Origin: Kocuria flava
GTDB taxonomy: Bacteria; Actinomycetota; Actinomycetes; Actinomycetales; Micrococcaceae
Direction: 5' to 3'
NCBI RefSeq assembly: GCF_001482365.1
Contig: NZ_CP013255.1
Location: 1-64,000, forward strand
DNA: 64,000 nucleotides
Shown here: one piece after another, positions 51,378 through 60,117 of the stretch
Layout: every line of letters starts with the position of its first letter
Numbering within the stretch: the stretch's first letter is position 1
The notes under the pieces: model-generated
The model's input: the letters and a program-made list of their open reading frames with translations, nothing else
Database searches by the model: none
Told to the model about the DNA's origin: nothing
Position numbers and translations under genes: made by a program

Positions 51378-53229
51378 CAGGGCGGGCCTCGTTTCCGGTC
51401 TCGTTGGCGATCTGCGCCTTGAACGCACGCGCCTGTTGCTGGACGGCCTTCGCCGCTTGTCCCGCGCCGATGGGTCCCGTGGGGCGGGCCCCGGAGCGCG
51501 GCGGTGCTGCACCAGCACCGGACCCCGGCGTGGAACGAGCCCCTGTCCTCGAAGCGGGCCCAGCTCCGGGACGGGGCGTTGCCCCTGCCGCCCCGGGGCC
51601 TGTGGCCGGTTGCGCCCCGGTCCCCGCAGCGGACTTCTGCGCACCGTCCTGGCCGGGGGTACTGCCCGTCGAAGCCGCGCCTGCCGCACCGGTGCCGCCG
51701 GTGCTTCCTCCGGTGCTGGAGGTGCCCGCCGTTGCGCTGGACTCGGTGGCCTGGGAGACGGCTTCCCCGGTTTTCTGCACGGCGGTGGCGGCCGCCATAC
51801 CCGCCGCCACGGGCGCAGCTGCAGCGCCGGCCGCCGCAGCACCAGCGGAGCCCGCCGTGCCCGTGGCACTGGCCCCAACGGTGCCGCTGGCCCCACCTGC
51901 AGCTGGCGACGGACCAGCGGGCGCGGAACCTGATCCGCTCTTCGAGGCCGGTGTGGAGGAGGAGTCAGAGCCGAACCCGCGTCCCGAGCGAGCCAGGTGG
52001 GAGGCTCCCTGCGGGATCGCCGCGCCCATCGCCGCGATCCCCAGCGCCCCGCCGCTGCTACCTCCGGAGGAGGACATCGAGCCCAGCACGGGGCTGAGGA
52101 AGCCGATGAGCACGGGCAGGGCGAACACGGAGGCGACGATCATCATCAGCCCGGCGGCGAACTGGATCAGCCCGCTGCCGGAGTCCTCCCACACCCCGGT
52201 GGTGGACATCTTGATCGCCAACCCGTAGATCAACGCGGCGGCCGGCTTGTAGAAGGCGAAGGCCAGGGTCCAGGCGATGACCTTCTGGAAGAAGTTCTTC
52301 CCCGTCTCGGTGTTCAGGAACGCGGCCGAGAGCGGAAGGATCCCGGCCATCAAAAACAGCATCCCGGTGCGCAGCACCATCAGCATCAACTGGATGATGT
52401 TCACGATGATCGCCACCACCCCGCCGACGATGATCAGGATGACGTTGCCGCCCAACCACACCGGATCCGCCGCCCCAGTACTGGTGGCGTTGTCCAGGGC
52501 CAACAGCTTGAGCACATCGGTCTGGAAATCCTCCCCAATGGCGGAGTCGATGATCTGCACGGCCAGGGCGTCGGTGCCAGCCACCAGGACGTTGAGGATC
52601 GTCACCCCCGAGGCCGTCACCACGGCCAGGGTGAGCAGATTCTTCAGCAGGTCCCGGGCCGGTTCAGCGCGCTGGGTCCAGGCCATCTGAGCCCCGGCGA
52701 TCATCACGCTGAGTGCGGCCACGGCCAGGGTGAGGTAGAAGGTCTGGTCCTGGATGAACCCCACGGACCCGGACAGGTTTGTCGCCCGGGCAGGGACGAG
52801 GAAACCGATCAAGCTGGTGGCCCCACCGATCAGCGCCGCCCCGGAGGCCAGCACGGTGGCCGTGTTGACCAGGCCGGCCCCGTCGCCGCGGCGGGCGTTG
52901 GTGGCCAGCACGATGCCCAGGAACAGCACCCCGAACACGCACACCCCCAGCCCGATCCAGCTCGCGTAGCTCAGCAGCAGATCGACCTGATCGTTGAACG
53001 CGCCCCGGACCGGCGCCTCGGCAGCGCCGCCGTTCTCGCTAGTGAGGCTGGCGCTACCAACCGTGGTCCACATCGACCCCAGGGAGGCGATCGTGTCGAC
53101 CACGGCCGAGGTCACACCGTCCGCGATCTGATCCAGCGCATCCCCGGCCGCCCCGCTGAGCGTGCTGCTGATGCCCTCCTTGGTCTTACAGATGACGTCG
53201 ATGGGGTTGCAGTTGTTTTTCTCAGCCAT
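51358..53229 (-). CDS. VirB6/TrbL-like polytopic conjugation protein
   Basis: A 623-residue protein. A Cys pair near the N-terminus (NNCNPIDVICKTKEGI) precedes about eight membrane segments spread over residues 85-395. The remaining 220 residues are a Gly/Ala/Ser/Thr/Pro-rich, probably disordered cytoplasmic tail. Arrangement and size fit the VirB6/TrbL channel component of actinobacterial conjugation. It overlaps the previous gene end (53222) by eight bases and the next gene start by 20. Confidence 0.85.
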   Translation of the reverse strand: MAEKNNCNPIDVICKTKEGISSTLSGAAGDALDQIADGVTSAVVDTIASLGSMWTTVGSASLTSENGGAAEAPVRGAFNDQVDLLLSYASWIGLGVCVFGVLFLGIVLATNARRGDGAGLVNTATVLASGAALIGGATSLIGFLVPARATNLSGSVGFIQDQTFYLTLAVAALSVMIAGAQMAWTQRAEPARDLLKNLLTLAVVTASGVTILNVLVAGTDALAVQIIDSAIGEDFQTDVLKLLALDNATSTGAADPVWLGGNVILIIVGGVVAIIVNIIQLMLMVLRTGMLFLMAGILPLSAAFLNTETGKNFFQKVIAWTLAFAFYKPAAALIYGLAIKMSTTGVWEDSGSGLIQFAAGLMMIVASVFALPVLIGFLSPVLGSMSSSGGSSGGALGIAAMGAAIPQGASHLARSGRGFGSDSSSTPASKSGSGSAPAGPSPAAGGASGTVGASATGTAGSAGAAAAGAAAAPVAAGMAAATAVQKTGEAVSQATESSATAGTSSTGGSTGGTGAAGAASTGSTPGQDGAQKSAAGTGAQPATGPGAAGATPRPGAGPASRTGARSTPGSGAGAAPPRSGARPTGPIGAGQAAKAVQQQARAFKAQIANETGNEARPDGADRS

Positions 53230-53971
53230 CGTGAGGACCCCACTCGATGTACCCGCTCAGGTCTGACACCTGACCGGACACCGGGCCGGGATCGCCGTTC
53301 TCCTGGAAGGAGACGTGCCAGTCACCCTCCGTCCATACGAGGTCAACGCCGGTGGTCATGTAGATGTCCTCGTTGCCGTCGTCGGCGGCAACGACGACCT
53401 CCACGGACGCTTTGTCTGCGGTGTAAGACAGCAGCCGGAAACCGCCGACTTCCAAGGGAACTGTCGCAGTGTCACCTGAGCTCAGTCGTTGCTGGACCTG
53501 GCCGATGGCCACGTCTCTGCCCGGGCCGTCCACGGCCTGCGCTTTGATGGTGTCCAGCAGTAGCTGCGGGTCATTGCCCGAAGTCAGGATGTTCGTGGTG
53601 GCAAGAAGTGCGCCCTCGGGGGTGTGGGAGTAGCAGGAGCGGACGCCGGTGGACTCATCCACGGTGCCAGGCCCGTGCTTCTCCGAGGACGGTGCGTAGA
53701 TCGCCCCGAGAGCGGTCCATTCGACGTCCTCGGGCGCTTTCGTGAGCGTGGTGCCTCCGGTGGCGTCCAAACCGCACACCGACTCCTCGCCCGAGACCGG
53801 TTCGGCGGTCGTGGCCGGTGCCGGGGCGGCCTGGGTGGGCTCTTCACCGTCGGGCCACAGCCACAGGACGATTCCCAGCACGATCAGCAGCGCGACGAGG
53901 ACGGCTGAGATGAGGAAGCGGGGGGCCTTCCACCAGGTGTTGTTGTCGTCGGTCTCGATCTGATCTGTCAC
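53222..53971 (-). CDS. membrane-anchored conjugation protein, VirB8-like position
   Basis: A 249-residue protein with one N-terminal membrane helix (LISAVLVALLIVLGIVLWLW, about residues 19-40) and a soluble extracytoplasmic domain with a single disulphide-capable Cys pair (CGLD and SCYSHT). GTG at 53971 with GAGGAG upstream. Single-pass topology and place before virB6 suggest a VirB8-like scaffold, but no sequence motif proves it. Confidence 0.7.
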   Translation of the reverse strand: MTDQIETDDNNTWWKAPRFLISAVLVALLIVLGIVLWLWPDGEEPTQAAPAPATTAEPVSGEESVCGLDATGGTTLTKAPEDVEWTALGAIYAPSSEKHGPGTVDESTGVRSCYSHTPEGALLATTNILTSGNDPQLLLDTIKAQAVDGPGRDVAIGQVQQRLSSGDTATVPLEVGGFRLLSYTADKASVEVVVAADDGNEDIYMTTGVDLVWTEGDWHVSFQENGDPGPVSGQVSDLSGYIEWGPHDG

Positions 53972-54017
53972 CTGCTGCTCCTCTGATGCGGGGGGTTGGT
54001 CTTGCGGAGGCCAGAGG

Positions 54018-54317
54018 TCATGCCCCGGAGATGAAGGAGAGGATCGAGGCACCACCGGAGATCAGGGCCACGGCCAGGACGATCTTGATGATCCCGGAGA
54101 CCTCTTCGGTGGTCTCCCCGCGCCGGGCGTCGAAGGCCATCTTTCCGCCGACGACCAGCAGCCCCAGCACAGCGATGCCCAGGGCGATCCATTTGCCAAC
54201 ACCGACCATGCGGTTCCAGGTGTCACCGATGCCGGGAGGAGCCAGGGGGCTGGAGTCGGGCAGGGCGGCCGGCAGGGCCATCACGGTGTCTTGGGTAGCC
54301 AGCACGAGATCGATCAT
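54018..54317 (-). CDS. small two-helix membrane protein (TrbC/VirB2-like)
   Basis: A 99-residue protein with two hydrophobic helices (WIALGIAVLGLLVVGGKMAF and IIKIVLAVALISGGASILSF) separated by a short charged loop DARRGETTEE. Size and topology fit VirB2/TrbC pilin-like subunits. There is no obvious long signal peptide. Its ATG overlaps the end of the frameshifted P-loop gene (ATGA). Confidence 0.72.
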   Translation of the reverse strand: MIDLVLATQDTVMALPAALPDSSPLAPPGIGDTWNRMVGVGKWIALGIAVLGLLVVGGKMAFDARRGETTEEVSGIIKIVLAVALISGGASILSFISGA

Positions 54318-54990
54318 TGGGGGGTCCTCTCGGAGATGAGTTCATCGACTGCCTCACCGAGGGCGGTGAGGACTTTTCTCGGCTCCGAGGCCATGGACTC
54401 CCAGTCCACGGCTCCGGTGAGCCGGAGCTCTTCGATCCACGGCACCACCCAGGTGGAGGGGACGCCGCCGGCGATCACCCGGGTCGCTGCTGCCAGGGAC
54501 TTGGGGGTCCTGCCCGGGGTATCGGCCACGATCACCAGCCCCGCGAGCACTACTTCCCGGTGTTGTCCGGAGGCCCAATCCTGGGCGGCGCGTCGAGCTG
54601 CTTCCAGCCCTCGGTGCGTCTGCCGGGCGAGGAGGACAACAACGGGAGCAGGTGCTCCTGGGGCCGGAGACGGCCACCGGTGATGGCACTCGACACCGCC
54701 CAGCAGTTCCCGGAAGGTGGTCTCTCCCGCTCCGCCATGGGCGCCTAACTGTAAGAGGGCATGACGTTATTGGCAGGGGCCGGGCATGCCCCGCAACACC
54801 TAACCAGTACGCCTACCGAGGAGGCGAGGAATCGTTCGAGCCGGCTGTCATCGTCGAGTGCGGAAATGCCGAGCTGGGGAGTCTGTGCCCCCCGAAGTAC
54901 GGGGGCCGGCTCAGCAGGGGCCTCCTGCAGGAGCGGAAGCGATGGGGTTCCCGCCCCCGGTGCGACGAGCTCCGTCCACCGATTGCCCAT
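54314..54990 (-). pseudogene. P-loop protein at head of the transfer operon, frameshifted (DUF6668-like)
   Basis: The minus-strand gene starts at ATG 54990 with AGGAGCC upstream (MGNRWTELVAPGAG) and runs to a TAG at 54745. A second frame then carries LGAHGGAGETTFRELL (Walker A-like) and continues VVVLLARQTHRGLEAARRAA to GGVPSTWVVPWIEEL and a TGA at 54314. Together they make one 225-residue ParA/MinD-related protein. The frames differ by one base (a -1 shift) close to 54750, around ATGCCCTCTTACAG. No start codon serves the second frame well before 54550. Either the gene is broken or it uses ribosomal frameshifting. Confidence 0.68.
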
Positions 54991-55054
54991 CTAGGCTCCT
55001 AAGTTGAATCCGATGCACTGACGCGCATCCCCGTGGTGCACCCACGAAATCGAA

Positions 55055-55068
55055 TTGAACATGTTCAA
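55055..55068. promoter_or_regulatory. 14-base perfect palindrome in the divergent control region
   Basis: TTGAACATGTTCAA lies between the two divergent conjugation operons, immediately followed by TATAGG, a -10-like box. It is the best operator candidate for the small helix-turn-helix protein at 55161. Confidence 0.55.
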
Positions 55069-55160
55069 CTATAGGCAGATTGGAGCTAAGGTGTGCAACC
55101 GTAAGCGATTTTTTCCCACTCTGATGTACCGGAGCCGCTGTGATCGCTGGAGTGCTCTCC

Positions 55161-55403
55161 ATGACTGAGTCGCTGGACCGACTCTTCAACGGGTTGCCCG
55201 AGCGACTCACCGTGGCCCAGCTGACCGAGGTTCTGGGGCTGTCCAGCACCACGGTGACCTACCGGTGGCTGAGGGATGGGCGGGTGCCGGCCATCCAGCT
55301 GGGCTCGCACTGGATCATCCTTCGGGACGATGTGAAGGAGCACCTGCGTGCTCACTACAACGTCTCCCCGCAGCCCAACCTCGGAGTGGGGGATACCGAC
55401 TGA
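55161..55403 (+). CDS. excisionase-like helix-turn-helix protein
   Basis: An 80-residue DNA-binding protein: LTVAQLTEVLGLSSTTVTYR then WLRDGRVPAIQLGSHWIIL is the winged helix-turn-helix of excisionase/MerR-type (HTH_17) proteins. ATG 55161 has GGAG nine bases upstream. A GTG at 55140 is an alternative. First gene of the ParA-like operon, it probably controls the divergent promoter region or serves as an excision factor. No integrase is seen nearby. Confidence 0.8.
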   Translation: MTESLDRLFNGLPERLTVAQLTEVLGLSSTTVTYRWLRDGRVPAIQLGSHWIILRDDVKEHLRAHYNVSPQPNLGVGDTD

Positions 55404-55420
55404 GACGAAAGGCACCCCCC

Positions 55421-56839
55421 ATGGCCCAAGCCCTCGATCGTCCGCGATGCACCGCAACGATCACCGACGACGACACTGTCCAGGTCTCCATCGACGGCGT
55501 GGAGACCTCCTTAGGTTCCATGGACGGTGCCATTGCCTATCTGGCCGAAACCGCGCGCACCTTGGGCCGGCCCGTCAAGGTCGTGGCTGTCGACCCGTCT
55601 TCGGAGAACGATCTCGAGACCTATCTGGTCGTGGGGCCTGACGGGGATATCTCCACCGACGAGACGGCCACCCGCCCCTGTCGGACCGGGCGTCGAGGCG
55701 GGCGCGCGGTCAGCCTTCAGGAGCTTGTGCCCGCCGCCTTGGGCCCGGAACCAGGGCTGACCGAGCCCGAAAGTTCTCCCTTCGAGGAAGTCGACCCGCT
55801 GCCTTCCACCATCGTCGATGAGACTTCCGAGAACGCGTCGCAGCCCCGTTCCCTTCAGGCGACGCCGATGCCCTCCAGCACGCCTGCGCCACCACCGTCA
55901 GATACGACAGTCATGGGCATCGACTCCGCCCCCAGCTTCATCGCCACCGAAAGCTCCCTGGCCGAGGCACCCGCCATCCACGGCTGGCGGGGAATGCTCA
56001 ACCGGATGGGACTGCATCTGACCCCTGGGCCGGCGGAAGTCGCCGAACGAGAAGACCTGGCCGCGGTCTCACGGCATTGGGTCGGATCCCGCACCATCGC
56101 GGTGGTCAACCAGAAGGGTGGGGCCAACAAAACCCCTACCGTAGCCCTGCTCGCCGCCCAGTTCGCCCGCCACGGCGGGGCCGGCGTGCTCGCCTGGGAC
56201 AACAACGAGGCCATGGGATCCCTCGGGTGGCGCACCGAGGGCGCCGGCCACGACGCCACCGCACTAGACCTCCTCACCCACGCCGATCACTTCCTCACCG
56301 CCGAAGCCAAGGCGGCCGAGCTGGCAGCCTTCGTCCACCACCAAGCCCAGGACGCCTACGACGTCCTGCGCTCCGATGAATCACCGTCCAACACCCACGA
56401 GATCACCGGGGCCGAGGTGGACGCTCTGCACCGGGTGGCCGAGAAGTACTACCGGCTCGTCATCATGGACAGCGGCAACTCCACTCGGGGCGAGAACTGG
56501 GCACACATGATCGCCCACACTGACCAGATCGTCGTCGCCACCACCACCGAGTCCGACAAAGCCCAAGGCGGAGTGAACGCCCTCAAGGCGCTACACGCCG
56601 GAGGCGCCCATGCCGCCGACCTGGCCCGCAACGCCGTCGTGGTCATCTCCGAGCTACTGCCCTCACACAGCACCAAGGCCCACGCCATTGCTCAGGAGTA
56701 CGCCCCGTTCGTGCGTGAGGTGGCCATCGTCCCCTTCGATCCACACCTGGTGCAGGGCCGTATCCACCACCGGCAACTCCGCCCGGCCACCCGCCGGGCC
56801 TGGCTTCGTGCCGCGGCTCTGGTCTCCCAGAGCTTCTGA
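55421..56839 (+). CDS. ParA/MinD-like ATPase with long N-terminal region
   Basis: A 472-residue protein. The C-terminal half is a ParA/MinD-type ATPase: deviant Walker A VVNQKGGANKTPTVALLA (signature Lys, but Ala-Asn-Lys-Thr-Pro instead of the usual Gly-x-Gly-Lys-Thr-Thr), AWDNNEAMGS, and YYRLVIMDSGNSTRGENW. The first 200 residues contain a small alpha/beta domain and an acidic Pro/Ser-rich linker. GAAAGG precedes the ATG. It is common in actinobacterial conjugative elements next to VirB1-like genes, and partition or transfer-complex positioning is possible. Confidence 0.82.
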   Translation: MAQALDRPRCTATITDDDTVQVSIDGVETSLGSMDGAIAYLAETARTLGRPVKVVAVDPSSENDLETYLVVGPDGDISTDETATRPCRTGRRGGRAVSLQELVPAALGPEPGLTEPESSPFEEVDPLPSTIVDETSENASQPRSLQATPMPSSTPAPPPSDTTVMGIDSAPSFIATESSLAEAPAIHGWRGMLNRMGLHLTPGPAEVAEREDLAAVSRHWVGSRTIAVVNQKGGANKTPTVALLAAQFARHGGAGVLAWDNNEAMGSLGWRTEGAGHDATALDLLTHADHFLTAEAKAAELAAFVHHQAQDAYDVLRSDESPSNTHEITGAEVDALHRVAEKYYRLVIMDSGNSTRGENWAHMIAHTDQIVVATTTESDKAQGGVNALKALHAGGAHAADLARNAVVVISELLPSHSTKAHAIAQEYAPFVREVAIVPFDPHLVQGRIHHRQLRPATRRAWLRAAALVSQSF

Positions 56840-57966
56840 TGACCGGGCCCAGCCCCCGAACCCTCGGTGCGGCGGCGCTGCTCCTCCTGAGCCTGTCGGT
56901 GGGACTGGTCATGGCCATGACCATGCTCGTGGCGACCCTGGCCGAGGAAGAAGACGCCAACGCCATTTCCGCCAGCTGCACCGTCACTACCGTCGGCCAC
57001 GACGAGCAGGACGAGGTGGCCGGCGTGCCCAACGGTTGGACGCCGCTCGTGGAGGCGGCCGCCCAGGAGGCCGGACTGCCCACCAGCCTGGTGGCAGCGC
57101 AACTGGCTCAGGAATCCGGGTGGAACCCTGAGGTGCTGGGCCCGGTTCTCGAGGACGGGACACGCGCCCAGGGCCTGGCCCAGTTCACCCCCGGCACCTG
57201 GGCCACCTACGGCAACGGCGGAGACCCCTTCGACCCGCATGCCGCCATCGCCGCCCTGGGCCGCTACATGGCAGCCCTGAAGAACCAAGTTCAACCCATC
57301 GCCGGGAACGATCCGGACGAGCTCGTGCGCCTGACCCTGGCCGCCTACAACGCCGGACCCGGTGCGGTACAGCAGCACCACGGCGTCCCGCCCTACCCGG
57401 AGACCCAGCAGTACATCGCGAAAATCCTCGACGGCGCCCAGTCCACCTTCTCCACCGACTGCGAAGCTCCTACCGGTTCGAGGACCTGGGACGGCGACCT
57501 CGGTGACGGGCAATGGACGACCCCCCTGCCCGGCGGAGTCTTCACCTCCGGCTACGGCGGCCGCGCCCTGACCGGTGTCCCCTCCTGGGCCAACCAGCAC
57601 GTGGGCGTGGACATCGCCACCCCCGGGGCCGGCAACGGCAACGGCGGAGTCGTCGTTGCCCCCACGTCCCTGCGCATCACCGGGTTCAACGCCACCGATG
57701 GCTGCGTCATCGCCAAGGAGAACGGGCCTGAACCCGACTTCGGCTTTGCCTTCTGCCACCTGCACTCCTGGGACGTGACCAAGGGCCAGAAACTCAAACG
57801 CGGGGACATCATCGGCATCGAGGGCAACCGCGGACGCTTCGGCATGGCCACCCACCTGCACTTCGAGATCTACAAACCTGACGCCCCCGATCTCGTCTTT
57901 CCCTACCAAGGGCACAACCTCGACCCCGAGCCCATCCTCAAAGAGAAAGGAGCGTGGCCGAGATGA
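56839..57966 (+). CDS. cell-wall enzyme: lytic transglycosylase plus M23 peptidase
   Basis: A 375-residue exported protein, N-terminal membrane/signal segment (LGAAALLLLSLSVGLVMAM). An SLT domain follows (residues 70-200) with catalytic Glu in AAQLAQESGWNPEV, plus GLAQFTPGTWATYG and LAAYNAGPGAV. Next is a LytM/M23 peptidase domain (GVDIATPG, then HLHFEIY at the C-terminal side). It would open peptidoglycan for the channel, a VirB1-like task. Its ATG overlaps the ParA-like gene stop by one base. Confidence 0.92.
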   Translation: MTGPSPRTLGAAALLLLSLSVGLVMAMTMLVATLAEEEDANAISASCTVTTVGHDEQDEVAGVPNGWTPLVEAAAQEAGLPTSLVAAQLAQESGWNPEVLGPVLEDGTRAQGLAQFTPGTWATYGNGGDPFDPHAAIAALGRYMAALKNQVQPIAGNDPDELVRLTLAAYNAGPGAVQQHHGVPPYPETQQYIAKILDGAQSTFSTDCEAPTGSRTWDGDLGDGQWTTPLPGGVFTSGYGGRALTGVPSWANQHVGVDIATPGAGNGNGGVVVAPTSLRITGFNATDGCVIAKENGPEPDFGFAFCHLHSWDVTKGQKLKRGDIIGIEGNRGRFGMATHLHFEIYKPDAPDLVFPYQGHNLDPEPILKEKGAWPR

Positions 57967-58547
57967 CGCGCCACCCGTACCGCCTCGCCGCAGCCCTGCT
58001 GCTGTGCGCGGTGCCGCTTGCCGCCTGCGACTCGCCCAGCGAGGCCCACCAGAATTCTCCAGAAACCACCGTCGTTACCGCGCCGCCGCAGCTGGGCGAA
58101 GGAGCTTTCACCACCCCGGACGATGCCGACCGCACCGATGTGGAATCCACCGCCGAAGTCGCCGCCCTGATGCTCCACTCCTGGGACACCACCACCGACC
58201 GCACCGAGACCGCTGCCGCGATCCGGACCAAGCCACTGATGTCCCCCGACTGGGCCGCGAACCAGATCGAGCCCGAACGCAACGCAGCAGGCGCCCCGTG
58301 GCTCGCGGCCGCTGAACACCAGGGGTACAGCGCGCCCAGCATCGTCCCCGTCCAAGGCGACCTCAATCAGGACGTCGCTCCGGACAAGGCCATCCGCGCT
58401 TACACCGTGGAATGGACCTGGAAGACCCGCGACGGGACCACCGTCCACGACGTCTGCCGTCGGCAGATCACCCTCTACCTCGAGGAGCACGATGGCCAGT
58501 GGGAAGTCGTCGGCCACCAGTCCCGCGACATGAGCAAAACCCCATAA
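57963..58547 (+). CDS. lipoprotein of the conjugation operon
   Basis: A 194-residue lipoprotein: short basic start, hydrophobic LAAALLLCAVPLAAC lipobox, then a Ser/Glu/Thr-rich linker and a mixed alpha/beta domain ending RQITLYLEEHDGQWEVVGHQ. The fold resembles small NTF2-like or VirB8-type domains, but that is a weak guess. ATG 57963 follows GGAG by ten bases; it overlaps the previous gene by four bases. Confidence 0.75.
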   Translation: MTRHPYRLAAALLLCAVPLAACDSPSEAHQNSPETTVVTAPPQLGEGAFTTPDDADRTDVESTAEVAALMLHSWDTTTDRTETAAAIRTKPLMSPDWAANQIEPERNAAGAPWLAAAEHQGYSAPSIVPVQGDLNQDVAPDKAIRAYTVEWTWKTRDGTTVHDVCRRQITLYLEEHDGQWEVVGHQSRDMSKTP

Positions 58548-58663
58548 GACCTGCCCTTACGCATCGTCGGCGCGGAACAGCCTTGGAGGTCGGTGATACT
58601 CAGAGTGTGATTTGGGGCGGGATTTCCCTCGGGATTCAGGTGGTGACGTGGCATGATGGTGGT

Positions 58664-59065
58664 ATGTCCACCGCACCCATGGCACCCCGGGCGAACCTTC
58701 AGGCACACCGCGATTCGCACCGGTGGCCTCTTCCGCAGGTCGTTGAGGGGCTGCGCGAGATCCTCGGGGCGCGCCTGGTGGCTTATCTGGGCGGGGTCAA
58801 AGAGACCCGTGCGGTGCGGCAATGGATCGAGGGCACGCGCGAGCCCGGCTCGGAGGCGGTGAAGCAGCGCCTGCGCGATGCCTATTACATCGCCGCGCTG
58901 CTGGCCGAACGGGAAGCCCCTGGTGTCGTCCAGGCGTGGTTCGCCGGCATGAACCCGCAACTGGGCGACCGGGCCCCGGCGCGCCTGTTGCGCGAAGGCG
59001 ATCCGGAGCAGACCGTCGCCGAGGTCACCGCCGCGGCCCGCGCCTTCGTAGCCACGGCCGGATGA
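58664..59065 (+). CDS. Xre/MbcA-type antitoxin of RES toxin
   Basis: A 133-residue protein. PQVVEGLREILGARLVAYLG then VKETRAVRQWIEGTREPGSE form an Xre/ParS-like antitoxin helix-turn-helix, and the C-terminus PARLLREGDPEQTVAEVTAA is the usual toxin-blocking tail. No strong ribosome site is seen. Its stop overlaps the toxin start (ATGA). Confidence 0.85.
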   Translation: MSTAPMAPRANLQAHRDSHRWPLPQVVEGLREILGARLVAYLGGVKETRAVRQWIEGTREPGSEAVKQRLRDAYYIAALLAEREAPGVVQAWFAGMNPQLGDRAPARLLREGDPEQTVAEVTAAARAFVATAG

Positions 59066-59769
59066 GCGCCGGGCTGATCACCGCCCACGGTCCCCGGGGC
59101 CCGGTGTGGAGAGTCGGCTCCCGGCCCGAGCCGCTGGCCTGGAGCGGCTGGGAGCACGCCACGGACGGGCGCTTCCACGGGCGTTGGGACGACCCCGAGG
59201 GCAACTACCGCACCTTGTACCTGGGGGAGTCCCTACTGGCCTGCCTGCTCGAGGTCCTGGCCTTCGCCCGCAAGGACGCGCACCTGGCCGATGCTCTCGC
59301 CGAGATCGCCGAGGATCCCGAAGACGCCCAGAACCATCCCACTGCCGAACCGGGCACCCTGGACCCCCGGTGGCTGGGGCCGCGCCGCGCGGCCTCAGCG
59401 ATCTTGAGCGGCCGGTACTGCCAGGTGACGACCGCCCGGACCGTGGCTGCCCTCTACCCACGGTTCATCGGCGCCGCCTTGGACGTCGGCTACGACGACT
59501 TCGACGCCGCACTGCTGAAAAACGGTGCGGCCCGCACGATCACTCAAGCCGTCTCGGAGTACCTGTATCTCCACGAGGACGTCGACGGCATCGCATTCGC
59601 CTCCCGCCACGGCGACGAGCTGCGCCTGTGGTGCCTGTTCGAGCAACCCCACGACGGACGGATCAGCCCCCACTTGCTGCCTCTGGGTGAGACCGACCTC
59701 GCCCTGGACACTCCGGAGCTGGTCCAGGCGCTCGAGCTGCTCGGACTGCGCTGGGCCACCGCCTTGTAG
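59062..59769 (+). CDS. RES-domain toxin (NAD-consuming)
   Basis: A 235-residue RES protein: VWRVGSRPEP at the start, GRFHGRWDDPEGNYRTLYLG with the conserved Arg-Phe...Gly...Tyr-Leu, and CLLEVLAFARK. Near the end, DVDGIAFASRHGDELRLWCLFE matches the family's second half. RES toxins hydrolyse or phosphorolyse NAD. Overlap with the preceding antitoxin gene supports a toxin-antitoxin operon. It may stabilise the element. Confidence 0.88.
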   Translation: MSAGLITAHGPRGPVWRVGSRPEPLAWSGWEHATDGRFHGRWDDPEGNYRTLYLGESLLACLLEVLAFARKDAHLADALAEIAEDPEDAQNHPTAEPGTLDPRWLGPRRAASAILSGRYCQVTTARTVAALYPRFIGAALDVGYDDFDAALLKNGAARTITQAVSEYLYLHEDVDGIAFASRHGDELRLWCLFEQPHDGRISPHLLPLGETDLALDTPELVQALELLGLRWATAL

Positions 59770-59918
59770 GACCGTCTGCGTCCATAGGCCAGGGAGGACG
59801 AGTTGTTGCATCAGATGCGAGAACTCCCCACTGACCGTTCGCCGATAATTATTCTTATGTAAAGTCATCAGTGCAAAGGGGCTGATGTGTGGTGTCCACG
59901 ACCGGCTGGACCTACGCA

Positions 59919-60005
59919 GCGTCACCCCTGGACCTCGGCCCTCCTCCCCTATGGGCAGGGGGGGCACTGTCGCCTGATGGCGCGGTGGCCCCCCAGGGGT
60001 GACGC
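59919..60005. repeat. long-range inverted repeat with inner hairpin
   Basis: GCGTCACCCCTGG (59919-59931) and its exact complement CCAGGGGTGACGC (59993-60005) enclose about 60 bases that contain a further CCTCCCC/GGGGGG pair. A branched RNA or DNA fold is likely. It lies in the 348-base gene-free stretch after the RES toxin. Apart from this I see nothing else in 59770-60117. Confidence 0.45.
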
Positions 60006-60117
60006 CGCTCCGCACGGTGGGTATAGTGAGGAAGGCGAGGGGCAGTAGCCCTGAGAAGTTAGCCAGGCAGTCATCCGGACGGTTCGACGAGCCTGGCTCG
60101 CGCATTTAAGAGACATC

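Noticed and set aside
12..54802. The 18-mer CATGCCCCGCAACACCTA occurs at 12-29 and 54785-54802 and might be an attachment repeat
   Set aside because: Similarity ends abruptly on both sides, one copy lies inside the P-loop gene, and no integrase or inverted structure supports an att site. A chance match in G/C-rich DNA is possible.
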